Program-made: the position numbers and the translations under genes
Shown here: piece by piece, positions 45,474 through 53,014 of the stretch
How positions within the stretch are numbered: the first letter of the stretch is position 1
How the letters are laid out: each line of letters opens with the position of its first letter
Origin: Kutzneria chonburiensis
GTDB lineage: Bacteria; Actinomycetota; Actinomycetes; Mycobacteriales; Pseudonocardiaceae
DNA: 64,000 bases
Assembly (NCBI RefSeq): GCF_028622115.1
Contig: NZ_CP097263.1
Coordinates: 8,494,001 to 8,558,000 of the forward strand
Direction: 5' to 3'
Notes under the pieces: generated by a model
What the model was told of the DNA's origin: nothing
Seen by the model: the letters and a program-made list of their open reading frames with translations, nothing else
Databases searched by the model: none

Positions 45474-46207
45474 AAGCTGACGCCAACGTCCAGCGCAGGC
45501 TGCTCGACCTCGCCGAGGTCGACGCCGAGCTGAGCCGGGTGAACCACCGCAGGCGCACGCTGCCCGAGCTGGCCGAGATCGGCACCGCCGAGCAGACCGT
45601 GCAGGCCAAGCGGGACGCGCTGGTCGCCGTGGAGACCTCGCTCGGCGACCTCGACCGCGAGGTGCGCCGCCAGGAGCTGGAGATCGAACAGGTCCGGGCC
45701 CGTGAGGACCGGGACCGCAAGCTGATGGCCGACGGCAGCGTCGGGGCCAAGCAGCTGGCCGACCTCGAGCACGAGCTGGCCACCCTCCAGCGCCGCCAGG
45801 GCGTGCTGGAGGACGACCTGCTGGAGCTGATGGAGCGCCGCGAGGCCGTCGACGCCGACACCAGCCACGCCCGCGTCGAGCTGGACAAGGCGCAAGCCGC
45901 GCTGTCCGACGCGCAGGGCCGCCGGGACAGCGCGCTGGCCGACCTGGACAGCACCGAGGGCAAGCGCGCCGCCGAGCGTGAGCTCATGGTCAAGGGCTTC
46001 CCGGACCCGCTGCTCGGCCTGTACGAGCGGGTGCGCGCGCAGCGCGGCATCGGCGCCGGCCTGCTGCACGGCCGCCGCTGCGGCGCGTGCCGGATCGAGA
46101 TCGACCGCACCACCATGTCCACGATCAAGGCCGCCGCCGCGGACGACGTCGTGACCTGCGACGAGTGCGGCGCGATCCTCGTGCGCACCTCGGAGTCCGG
46201 CCTGTGA
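45470..46207 (+). CDS. Coiled-coil zinc-ribbon protein (Rv2229c-like)
   Basis: The 245-residue protein is a long antiparallel coiled coil (about residues 1-180, heptads rich in Leu, Glu and Arg) ending in a C4 zinc ribbon. The ribbon cysteines are CGAC near 204-207 and CDEC near 227-230. The family is conserved next to Nif3-like and RNase H genes in actinobacteria and is thought to bind nucleic acid, but no activity is established to my knowledge. GTG start and stop each overlap a neighbour by 4 bases (GTGA). Confidence 0.85.
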   Translation: MKADANVQRRLLDLAEVDAELSRVNHRRRTLPELAEIGTAEQTVQAKRDALVAVETSLGDLDREVRRQELEIEQVRAREDRDRKLMADGSVGAKQLADLEHELATLQRRQGVLEDDLLELMERREAVDADTSHARVELDKAQAALSDAQGRRDSALADLDSTEGKRAAERELMVKGFPDPLLGLYERVRAQRGIGAGLLHGRRCGACRIEIDRTTMSTIKAAAADDVVTCDECGAILVRTSESGL

Positions 46208-47292
46208 AGGTGATCGTCGAGGCCGACGGCGGGTCCCGGGGCAATCCCGGCCCCGCCGGCTACGGGGCCGTCGTCTTCGACGCCGCCACCGGCGACGTGC
46301 TGGCCGAGCGGAGCGAGGGCCTCGGCCACACCACCAACAACGTGGCCGAGTACCGCGGCCTGATCGCCGGCCTCACCGCCGCCCGCGACCTCGGCGCCGA
46401 CACGGTGGCCGTGCGGATGGACTCCAAGTTGGTCATCGAGCAGATGGCCGGCCGCTGGCAGGTCAAGCACCCGTCGATGCAGCCGCTCAACGCCGAGGCC
46501 AAGCACCTGGCCGGCGGCTTCGCCGTGATCACGTACGAGTGGATCCCGCGCGAGCGCAACAAGCACGCCGACCGGCTGGCCAACGAGGCCATGGACGCCC
46601 AGGCCGGCATCTCGAAGCCGGCTGTCGAGAAGCCGGTGGTCGAGAAGCCCGCAGCGCCGGCGTGGACCGGCGCGCAGGGCACGCCGACCCGGTTCCTGCT
46701 GCTCCGGCACGGCCAGACGCCGCTGACCGTCGAGCGCCGCTACTCCGGCCGCGGCGAGATCGCGTTGAGCGAGCTCGGCGAGCAGCAGGCCGCCGCCGCT
46801 GCGGCCCGCCTGGCCAAGCTGTCCGACATCGCCGCCGTCGTCGTGTCGCCGCTGACCCGGACCCGGCAGACCGGCCAGGCCGTCGCCGACGCGGTCGGCG
46901 TCGAGCTGACCACCCATGACGGCCTGATCGAGACCGACTTCGGTGCCTGGGAAGGCCTGACCTTCCGCGAGGCTGCCGAGCGCGACCCGGAGCTGCACCG
47001 CCGCTGGCTGGGCGACACCTCCGTGGCGCCGCCCGACGGCGAGAGCTTCGACGTCGTGCACCGCCGCGTGCGGCGTGGCCGTGACGACCTGATCGCCCGG
47101 TACGGCGGCAGCACGATCGTCGTGGTCAGTCACGTGACGCCGATCAAGAGCCTGCTGCGGATGGCCCTGGACGCCGGCCCGTCGCTGCTCTACCGCCTGC
47201 ACCTGGACACCGCGTCACTGTCGATCGCCGAGTTCTACCCCGACGGCAACGCTTCGGTCCGGCTCTTCAACGACACCTCGCACCTGGGCTAG
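46204..47292 (+). CDS. Bifunctional RNase H / alpha-ribazole-phosphatase-like acid phosphatase
   Basis: The 362-residue fusion has an RNase HI domain (1-135) with the D-E-D-D carboxylates in VEADGGSRGNPG, NNVAEYRGL, VRMDSKLVI and KHADRLANEA. A linker with AVEKPVVEKPA follows, then a histidine-phosphatase domain (about 160-360) with the RHG motif in LLLRHGQT and the later catalytic His in VVSHVTP. In Mycobacterium the homolog Rv2228c removes RNA from hybrids and has acid phosphatase/CobC activity, linking it to the cobalamin genes here. The stop interlocks with that of the convergent FMN reductase gene in a CTAG. Confidence 0.92.
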   Translation: MKVIVEADGGSRGNPGPAGYGAVVFDAATGDVLAERSEGLGHTTNNVAEYRGLIAGLTAARDLGADTVAVRMDSKLVIEQMAGRWQVKHPSMQPLNAEAKHLAGGFAVITYEWIPRERNKHADRLANEAMDAQAGISKPAVEKPVVEKPAAPAWTGAQGTPTRFLLLRHGQTPLTVERRYSGRGEIALSELGEQQAAAAAARLAKLSDIAAVVVSPLTRTRQTGQAVADAVGVELTTHDGLIETDFGAWEGLTFREAAERDPELHRRWLGDTSVAPPDGESFDVVHRRVRRGRDDLIARYGGSTIVVVSHVTPIKSLLRMALDAGPSLLYRLHLDTASLSIAEFYPDGNASVRLFNDTSHLG

Positions 47293-47840
47293 GAGACGGC
47301 CGCGAGCCGCTCCCGCGTCGAGTCCAGCGCCTCGTCGAAACCAACGAGCGCCTGGTCCACGGCGGCCCGCGCGTCCGGGGCGATCGCGCCGTCGTCGCCG
47401 GGCTGGATCAGCCGGTCCAGCACGAAACAGCCCGGTACCAGCCGGTCCGCGCCCATCGCCGTGAGCATCGGGCGCAGCGCGTAGTCGATCGCCACCAGGT
47501 GGCCCTGCGTGCCGCCGGTGGCCAGCGGCAGCACCACCTTGCGGGCCAGCGCGTTGTCCGCGAGCAGGTCGAGGAACGCCTTGACCAGGCCGCTGTAGGC
47601 GGCCCGGTAGACCGGGCTGGCCACGATCACGCCGTCGGCCCGGTGCACCTGGCTCACCGCGGCGCGGATCGCCGGATGCTCGGTGTTGGACGTCAGCAGG
47701 GCCGAGGTCGGCAGGTCGCGCACGTGCAGCGTCTGCACCTCATGCCCGCGCTCGGCCAGCCATTCCCGCGTGTGCGCGAGCAGCACGCCGGTTCGTGAGT
47801 CCGGCGACGGGCTGCCGGAGAGCAAGAGCACTGTCGACAT
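47289..47840 (-). CDS. NADPH-dependent FMN reductase
   Basis: The 183-residue flavodoxin-like protein begins with LLLSGSPSPDSRTG, the phosphate-binding loop of the NADPH-dependent FMN reductase family. It contains VIVASPVYRAAYSGLVKAFL, the segment contacting the flavin ring, and LPLATGGTQGH. It is closest to SsuE/MsuE, which supply reduced flavin to two-component monooxygenases; no such monooxygenase is nearby. ATG 47840 has AGAGG about 6 nt upstream. It is divergent from rnpB across about 310 bases. Confidence 0.87.
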   Translation of the reverse strand: MSTVLLLSGSPSPDSRTGVLLAHTREWLAERGHEVQTLHVRDLPTSALLTSNTEHPAIRAAVSQVHRADGVIVASPVYRAAYSGLVKAFLDLLADNALARKVVLPLATGGTQGHLVAIDYALRPMLTAMGADRLVPGCFVLDRLIQPGDDGAIAPDARAAVDQALVGFDEALDSTRERLAAVS

Positions 47841-48152
47841 GGCGACCTCTTTCCCGCAGTACTTTCCCTGGCGTCTTCCCGGTCGAATTCACCGTGCCGA
47901 AGTCCGCCATTGCGCCCGGTCGGCCCGCTGCTCAATCATGCCGACGACCAGGCATCTGACCTGCTCGAACCGGCTTCTCCGGAAATTGTGTCGGACACCG
48001 AAGAAATGTGCCGATGGCCAAATGCGGGTGCCGACGACGAGTGAGTCGGAAATCCGCGGCCATGCAGCGAGTAGAGCACGGGCCCCATAGGCGGTCAACG
48101 CGTGTTCGAGCCCATTCCAAGCCGTGGGACAGCGCCGTACTAGGCTGGTCGG
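47841..48152. other. Intergenic region between FMN reductase gene and rnpB
   Basis: About 310 bases with no convincing gene. Short frames cross it, but none has coding character or recognisable sequence. It should carry the leftward promoter of the FMN reductase gene and the rightward rnpB promoter. It is less GC-rich than the flanking genes. Confidence 0.6.
48115..48146 (+). promoter_or_regulatory. Candidate rnpB promoter
   Basis: TTCCAA (48115-48120) and TACTAG (48138-48143) are 17 nt apart and end about 10 nt before the first base of the RNase P RNA P1 helix. TAGGCT at 48141-48146 is an overlapping alternative -10. The match is modest, but spacing and position fit a housekeeping sigma promoter. 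Confidence 0.4.
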
Positions 48153-48550
48153 CGCGGACGAGTCGGCAGGGCGGCCGCGTCGGCGGGCCCCGGTCCGCCG
48201 CCGAGGAAAGTCCGGACTCCACAGGGCAGGGTGGTTGCTAACGGCAACCCGGGGCGACCCGCGGGACAGTGCCACAGAAAACAGACCGCCCGGTCGCTCG
48301 CGACCGGGTAAGGGTGAAACGGTGGTGTAAGAGACCACCAGCACCCCGGGTGACCGGGGTGGCTCGGTAAACCCCACCCGGAGCAAGGCCAAGAGGGCGC
48401 CGCACGCGGCGCCTGCGCAGGCGTTCGAGGGCTGCCCGCCCGATGCCTGCGGGTAGGCCGCTGGAGCCTGCCGGCAACGGCAGGCCGAGATGGATGGCCG
48501 CTGCCTGGCAACAGGTACAGGATCCGGCTTACAAGCCGACTCGCCCGCAC
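48153..48550 (+). ncRNA. rnpB: RNase P RNA (bacterial type A)
   Basis: About 398 nt. The conserved 5' core GAGGAAAGTCCGGACTCC is at about 48204-48221, and ACAGTGCCACAGAAAACAGA follows near 48266. The CGGTAAACCCC element lies near 48365, and the 3' end has CAGGATCCGGCTTACAAG-like sequence. The P1 helix forms between 48155-48167 and 48535-48547 (GCCGACTCG side). The RNA is the catalytic part of RNase P, which trims 5' leaders from pre-tRNAs. All reading frames across it are shadows. The exact ends are approximate by several bases. Confidence 0.95.
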
Positions 48551-48579
48551 CCCACCCAACCCCGCCGCCCCGCGGGTGG

Positions 48580-48631
48580 CACATGCGGTCCGTAGGTGAC
48601 GCTCAGAGGCAAGTATGCGCCGCATGTGACA
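48580..48631. repeat. Degenerate copy of an intergenic palindrome, downstream of rnpB
   Basis: CACATGCGG (48580-48588) can pair with CCGCATGTG (48620-48628), followed by ACAAAAAA. The right-hand 24 bases (48608-48631) resemble the right arm of the perfect palindrome at 59307-59361, sharing GGCAAGT and GCATGTGACA at the same spacing. It may end both rnpB and the convergent small gene at 48668. Confidence 0.6.
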
Positions 48632-48667
48632 AAAAACGGGGGGCGTGGAAGCGGTTCCGGGGGTGGG

Positions 48668-48988
48668 TCAGGAGTCGGGCCATTCGCGGGGGCGGCCCGC
48701 CGGCAGGCGGAAGACCGGTTCGAACGGTTTGCCGGAGTTGAACCGCTCCTCCAGCTCCGCCACCCGCTCGGCCACGGCCGGGTTGATGATGTCGGCCAGA
48801 CTGCGCACGCCGGCCTCCGGGGCGTGCGCGGCCAGGTGCGCGGCGGCGGCCCGGGCCCGGTCGAGGACCTCCTGGTCGAAGTTCACCGTGCGCTGGACCC
48901 GGCGGCCCGCCACCCGTCCCCGGCCGGTAGCCTGTGCGGGGTGCAGTGGGGCGTCCTCGCCATGGTCTAGCTCGGGTTGCTGGGCCAT
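48668..48988 (-). CDS. Small ribbon-helix-helix-like protein
   Basis: The 106-residue protein has a disordered N-terminus and then VQRTVNFDQEVLDRARAAAA (about 31-50). This has the look of a ribbon-helix-helix strand plus first helix, followed by GVRSLADIINPAVAERVAEL as second helix. Such proteins are small DNA-binding dimers (ParG, antitoxin or operon repressors). It lies divergent from the type IV secretion-like cluster with 386 bases between, so it is a candidate regulator. The fold is my reading of the pattern, not a verified match. ATG 48988 overlaps a possible small upstream gene. Confidence 0.6.
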   Translation of the reverse strand: MAQQPELDHGEDAPLHPAQATGRGRVAGRRVQRTVNFDQEVLDRARAAAAHLAAHAPEAGVRSLADIINPAVAERVAELEERFNSGKPFEPVFRLPAGRPREWPDS

Positions 48989-49179
48989 GCGAACATCCCT
49001 GCTTGAGGAGGGGTGAGCCGTCCGTCACCGAAGTCCAGCAGCACACGGACCCGGTCGCCAGGTCCGTCAGCCGAACAGGTCAGGTCCGTCACGGTGTTAC
49101 CGTTGTCGACGCACACTGTGTGATGAGCTTTGTCGCAAGCGGGTGAACTGTTCCGGCAAGCGGGAGAATTCCGTGTCAC
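48967..49179 (-). CDS. Possible small protein upstream of the ribbon-helix-helix gene
   Basis: A 70-codon frame starts at GTG 49179 and ends at TAG 48967-48969, overlapping the next gene by 22 bases. The second half (VCVDNGNTVTDLTC and VRVLLDFGDGRLTPPQ) has third-position GC and a protein-like pattern; the first 20 codons do not, so a shorter protein from an internal GTG is possible. I recognise no family. It may be spurious. Confidence 0.3.
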   Translation of the reverse strand: MTRNSPACRNSSPACDKAHHTVCVDNGNTVTDLTCSADGPGDRVRVLLDFGDGRLTPPQAGMFAWPSNPS

Positions 49180-49374
49180 GTGTTCTCCATCCGGCCCTCG
49201 CCACCGATGATGGGTGGAGCCAGATTAGACGTAATACGCGGTCGAGGGGAACGTTTTGGATCAACCCAGGGCGCTGACGACTCCTTCACCGGACGACACC
49301 ACTCGTGCTGTACTCGCCAGCGCCGACCGGGGGCGCCCCCGGCAAGTAACACTCCACGCACTCCGGAGTAGGAC
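48989..49374. other. Regulatory region ahead of the type IV secretion-like cluster
   Basis: The 386 bases contain at most the doubtful small frame just described. The right half is less GC-rich, with AT-containing patches near 49,215-49,260 that could hold the rightward promoter. A perfect 16-bp palindrome is at 49327-49342, and GGAGTAGGAC precedes the first gene. Confidence 0.5.
49327..49342. promoter_or_regulatory. Perfect 16-bp palindrome before the secretion-like operon
   Basis: CCGGGGGCGCCCCCGG is self-complementary with no gap and lies 32 bases before the first start codon, in the expected 5' leader. It could be an operator or an RNA hairpin near the ribosome-binding site. GC-rich palindromes can also arise by chance in this genome. 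Confidence 0.4.
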
Positions 49375-49644
49375 ATGACCGCCACCAGCAGCCTCATCAC
49401 CCTTGTGGCCGACACGCCCCTCAAGACCAACAACGTGCAAGCCTGGATCACCGGCAACCTCGTCCCGCTGCTGCTGCTCGCGGTGGCGCTGCTGCTGCTC
49501 TGGCTCGGCGGCGGCAAGGGCGACAACGCGGGTGTCATGCGCCGCATCGGTGGCGTCATCGTGGCGCTGGCCATCATCGGTATCGCGATCACGGGAGCGG
49601 GCGTCGACATCGGCAAGTGGCTCGCCGGCCTGTTCACCGGGTGA
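49375..49644 (+). CDS. Small two-TM protein, VirB2/pilin-like
   Basis: The 89-residue protein has two hydrophobic helices (about 28-45, VPLLLLAVALLLLWLGGG, and 59-76, IVALAIIGIAITGAGV) separated by a short basic loop with RR. This is the layout of VirB2/TrbC-like pilins and of the small membrane proteins that open Gram-positive conjugation operons. A start at ATG 49375 is supported by GTAGGAC upstream. It is the first gene of a seven-gene run, 6 bases before the next. Assignment rests on size, topology and context. Confidence 0.65.
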   Translation: MTATSSLITLVADTPLKTNNVQAWITGNLVPLLLLAVALLLLWLGGGKGDNAGVMRRIGGVIVALAIIGIAITGAGVDIGKWLAGLFTG

Positions 49645-49650
49645 GCGGGC

Positions 49651-50142
49651 GTGCGGATCCGCACTGACGACGAGGTCTACCGGGTCGACGCCGTCTGGCT
49701 CGGCCCGCCCAAGGCGACCTTCCCGTGGCGTGCCCGGTACGTCTCCTGGGGCATCGGCCTCGCCGTGTTCTTCCTCACCCTCACCGTCGAGCGGCGGATC
49801 GGGATCGGCTTCGGCTTCTTCAGCGTCGCGTGGGCGCTGGTGATCACCGTCGTCATCACCCGGCTGGTCGGCTCACGGATCAGCCACGAGCGCCCGCTCG
49901 GCGCCGTGGTGACGATGTGGGTGCGTGAGCTGACCGCACCCAGACAGAACTCGACCGGCAACGGCGGTGCGGTCACCGCCACCCGGATCAAGGTCAGCGG
50001 CCAGCGGCCGCAGGCCAAACAGGGCCGGCGGCAGCTGCCGCCGGCGGAGAACTCACCCGGCCGGCACGCACAGCAACCACGCCGGCAGGCAGCAAGTCGT
50101 ACCAGGGAGGTTCGCGGTGTTCGGACGCCGGCGAGACCGTGA
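49651..50142 (+). CDS. VirB3/PrgI-like membrane protein
   Basis: The 163-residue protein begins with a beta segment (RIRTDDEVYRVDAVWLGPPK). It then has two close TM helices (about 33-45 and 57-73, with YVSWGIGLAVFFLTL and VAWALVITVVITRLVG) and a long basic C-terminal tail. PrgI and VirB3 proteins of similar topology sit directly before VirB4 and recruit it to the membrane. GTG 49651 is chosen. Its last 26 bases overlap the VirB4 gene. The basic Gln/Arg-rich tail is longer than in PrgI. Confidence 0.65.
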   Translation: MRIRTDDEVYRVDAVWLGPPKATFPWRARYVSWGIGLAVFFLTLTVERRIGIGFGFFSVAWALVITVVITRLVGSRISHERPLGAVVTMWVRELTAPRQNSTGNGGAVTATRIKVSGQRPQAKQGRRQLPPAENSPGRHAQQPRRQAASRTREVRGVRTPARP

Positions 50143-53014
50143 CAGCCGCGCGGTGCGGCACGTGGCGCAGCATGCTGCCGCCGAGCTACCGGTCGACAGG
50201 CGGGCGTACAGCACACGAGGACGGCGGCTCCCCGGCGAGCAGGCCATCCCCAGCTACACCCCGAGCATCGCGGTCCGCAGCATCGACGGCCACCTGGTGC
50301 GCACCGGCCAGGACGTCTACGCCTGGTACCGGCTCTCGCCGCAGCGCTGGTCGTTCCGGTCGGACTCGCAGCGCCAGGACCTGATCGCGGCCATCGCCGG
50401 CCAGTACGCCGAGTTGCAGGGCCGCTGGATGCACCTGCGCGTCACCACCCGGCCGTACCCGATCCGGATGTGGGCCGAGGCGCACGTGCACAACGCGCTC
50501 AACCGGCTGCCGGACGCGCCCGGCGGGCTGTCCTTCGACGACTACATGATCGGCGAGCAGCAGCAGCTGATGGGCCGGTCGATGGCGGAGAAGGAGGTCT
50601 ACCTCGGCGTCCAGGTGCAGGTCCGCAACGTCGTCGACCGGGCCGTCGAACGGGCCGCGCCGCTGCTGCGCCGGGTGTTCCCGGCGGCCGTCGACGCCGA
50701 GCTGGTCGCACTGGACAGCGAGGTCGAGTACCTCGACCAGGTGATCGGCTCGGCCGGTCTGGAAGGCCGCCCGGTCAGCGCCGACGAGATGTCCTGGCTG
50801 ATGCACCGCTCCTGCTCGCTCGGGCTGCCGGCGCCGCGCAACATGCCGGCCGTGCCGTCCGACACCTGGGAGCCGGAGGACCTGGCCAGCTTCACCGACG
50901 CGGCCGACTTCTACCAGGAGCCGTACTCGCCGACCGTCACCGTGCGCGGCCGTACCGGCTCCAACGCCGGTGTCGGGCGACACGTCTGTGTGCTCACCGT
51001 CGGCCCCATGCACGGCCTGCAGATCCCTGAGATCGACGACCCGTGGGTGCAACGCGCCGACCGGCTGCCGGCGTCCGTGGAATGGTCGGCCCGCATCTAC
51101 GTCCGCCGGCCCGAGGAGGTCGGCGGCGAGTTGCAGCGCCAGATGAACAAGGTCCGGTCGCAGGTCCGGCACTACACCGACGAGCACGACCTCGAGCCGC
51201 CGCAGTCGCTGGTCCGCCAGGCAGGCCGGGTGCTGGAGATCGACGACGAGATGACCTCCGGCTTCACCGCGCTGGGCACCCGCGTGCGCTCGTGGTGGCG
51301 GCTGGCCGTGTCCGGCTCCAGCCAGCGTGACGCGTTGCGGCTGGCCCAGAGCCTGCTCGAGCTGTACAAGCCGAAGGTCGCCATCGAGCACCCCGAGGCC
51401 CAGTACGCGATGGCCCGGGAGTTCATCCCCGGCGAGCCGCTGGCCTCCGCCGCCTATCTCCGGCGCGGCTCCGTGGTGTGGGCGGCTTCGGCCGTGCCGA
51501 CCGCGACCGCCGAGGTCGGCGACCGGCGCGGCATCCTGCTCGGCGAGACCTGCACCGCGACCCGGCGTCCCGTCGCCTGGGACCCGTGGATGGCGCAGGA
51601 GGTCCGCGACGGGTCCGGCCTGACCGCGATGGTTGCCGGTCTCGGCGGCGGCAAGTCGTTCCTCGGCGGCGGCATCGTCTACAAGACGTTGCGGTCCGGC
51701 GCCTACTGGACGCTGCTCGACCCGTCCGGGCCGTTGGCCGCGCTGTGTGAGCTGCCCGAGCTCAAGCCGTACGCGCGGCCGATCAACCTGCTCAACGCGC
51801 AGCCCGGCATCCTCAACCCGTACCGGGTGGTGGCCGAGCCGCTGATCGAGCACTTCCTCGACGAGGAGGATCCGGAGCGGGCCTGGCGGCGGGAGAAGGC
51901 CCTGGCCGCGGCCACCCGGCGGCGGCTCGTGCTGGACGTGCTGTCCGGCCTGCTGCCGTACGAGGTCGCTCGGCTGCCGCAGACCCGCATCGTGTTGCTG
52001 CGCGCCGTCCGCATGGTCGGCGGCCGTCCCGACGCGCACCCCGGGCTCGTGTTCGACGCCCTGCGCCGGGACGCCTCCGAGCACCACGAGCACGCCGTCG
52101 TCGTCGCCGACTTCCTCGACGAGATGCGCGAGCGGATGTCCTTGCTCATCCCCGAGTTCGGCGCCGACCCGTACTCGGAGACCCGCGACGACCGGCTCAC
52201 CGTGCTCACCATGGCCGGGCTGACGCTGCCCAAGGACGGCGTCGGCCGCGAGCACTGGACCGACGCCGAGGCGTTGGGCGTCGAGATGCTCAACCTGGCC
52301 GCCTGGCTCACCCAGCGGTCGGTCTACGAGCGGCCCAAGGACATGCGCAAGGGCGTCTGGATCGACGAGGCGTTCTTCCTGTCCGAGGTGCCGACCGGCC
52401 GGGTGCTGATGAACCGCTTCGCCCGTGACTCCCGGAAGTGGAACGTCCGGGTCATGCTGTCCAGCCAGATCCCGGCCGACTTCCTCAAGATCCAGGGCTT
52501 CGTCGCCCTGCTCGACTCGGTCTTCGTCGGCCGGCTCGACGACGACGAAGCGCAGGCCGATGCCCTGCGCCTGCTCAAGGTGCCCGTCGGCGCCGGCTAC
52601 GAGCAGGTCATCGCCAGCCTCGGCCGTCGCCCCGGCTCCCACCGCACCGGCACCGAGCGCGACACCGCCCCCCGCCAGTTCGTCTTCGGCGACGGCGCCG
52701 GCGGCGTCGAGCGGATCCGGATCGACTTCTCCGGCCCCCACCTCGACCCGTTGCGCAAGGCCATGGACACCACCCCCGACGCCCAGCGCTCCGAACGCGC
52801 CGCCTTGGCCGAGCTACCTCCCGTGCCCTCACCCGAGGGCCTCGAGTCCGGCATGCCGCCCGAGGGCATCGAGCCCAGCTACGACTCCTACGACGACGAC
52901 CTCGCCGCCGAGCTCGAGGTAGGCCTCATCGACGAGGCCGACGTCGAGGCGCCCCGGCCCGACCGCGAATCGCTCGTGCAGGTGCCTCCGCACCAGCGGA
53001 GCCAGCAGGAATGA
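50117..53014 (+). CDS. VirB4-like type IV secretion ATPase
   Basis: The 965-residue protein starts at GTG 50117 behind GGGAGG at 7 nt spacing. The N-terminal half (about 1-450) matches the membrane-recruited VirB4/TrbE region. The ATPase half has Walker A GLGGGKSF (from G508), Walker B WIDEAFF (IDEA at 749-752) and a Gln-containing motif in VMLSSQIPADF. VirB4 powers pilus or channel assembly in all type IV systems. The acidic tail (about 900-950, SYDSYDDDLAAELE) is unusual. The stop overlaps the next ATG (ATGA). Confidence 0.87.
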   Translation: MFGRRRDRDSRAVRHVAQHAAAELPVDRRAYSTRGRRLPGEQAIPSYTPSIAVRSIDGHLVRTGQDVYAWYRLSPQRWSFRSDSQRQDLIAAIAGQYAELQGRWMHLRVTTRPYPIRMWAEAHVHNALNRLPDAPGGLSFDDYMIGEQQQLMGRSMAEKEVYLGVQVQVRNVVDRAVERAAPLLRRVFPAAVDAELVALDSEVEYLDQVIGSAGLEGRPVSADEMSWLMHRSCSLGLPAPRNMPAVPSDTWEPEDLASFTDAADFYQEPYSPTVTVRGRTGSNAGVGRHVCVLTVGPMHGLQIPEIDDPWVQRADRLPASVEWSARIYVRRPEEVGGELQRQMNKVRSQVRHYTDEHDLEPPQSLVRQAGRVLEIDDEMTSGFTALGTRVRSWWRLAVSGSSQRDALRLAQSLLELYKPKVAIEHPEAQYAMAREFIPGEPLASAAYLRRGSVVWAASAVPTATAEVGDRRGILLGETCTATRRPVAWDPWMAQEVRDGSGLTAMVAGLGGGKSFLGGGIVYKTLRSGAYWTLLDPSGPLAALCELPELKPYARPINLLNAQPGILNPYRVVAEPLIEHFLDEEDPERAWRREKALAAATRRRLVLDVLSGLLPYEVARLPQTRIVLLRAVRMVGGRPDAHPGLVFDALRRDASEHHEHAVVVADFLDEMRERMSLLIPEFGADPYSETRDDRLTVLTMAGLTLPKDGVGREHWTDAEALGVEMLNLAAWLTQRSVYERPKDMRKGVWIDEAFFLSEVPTGRVLMNRFARDSRKWNVRVMLSSQIPADFLKIQGFVALLDSVFVGRLDDDEAQADALRLLKVPVGAGYEQVIASLGRRPGSHRTGTERDTAPRQFVFGDGAGGVERIRIDFSGPHLDPLRKAMDTTPDAQRSERAALAELPPVPSPEGLESGMPPEGIEPSYDSYDDDLAAELEVGLIDEADVEAPRPDRESLVQVPPHQRSQQE

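Noticed and set aside
48153-48550. Several reading frames on both strands
   Set aside because: They cover the RNase P RNA, whose conserved core and closing helix are clear.
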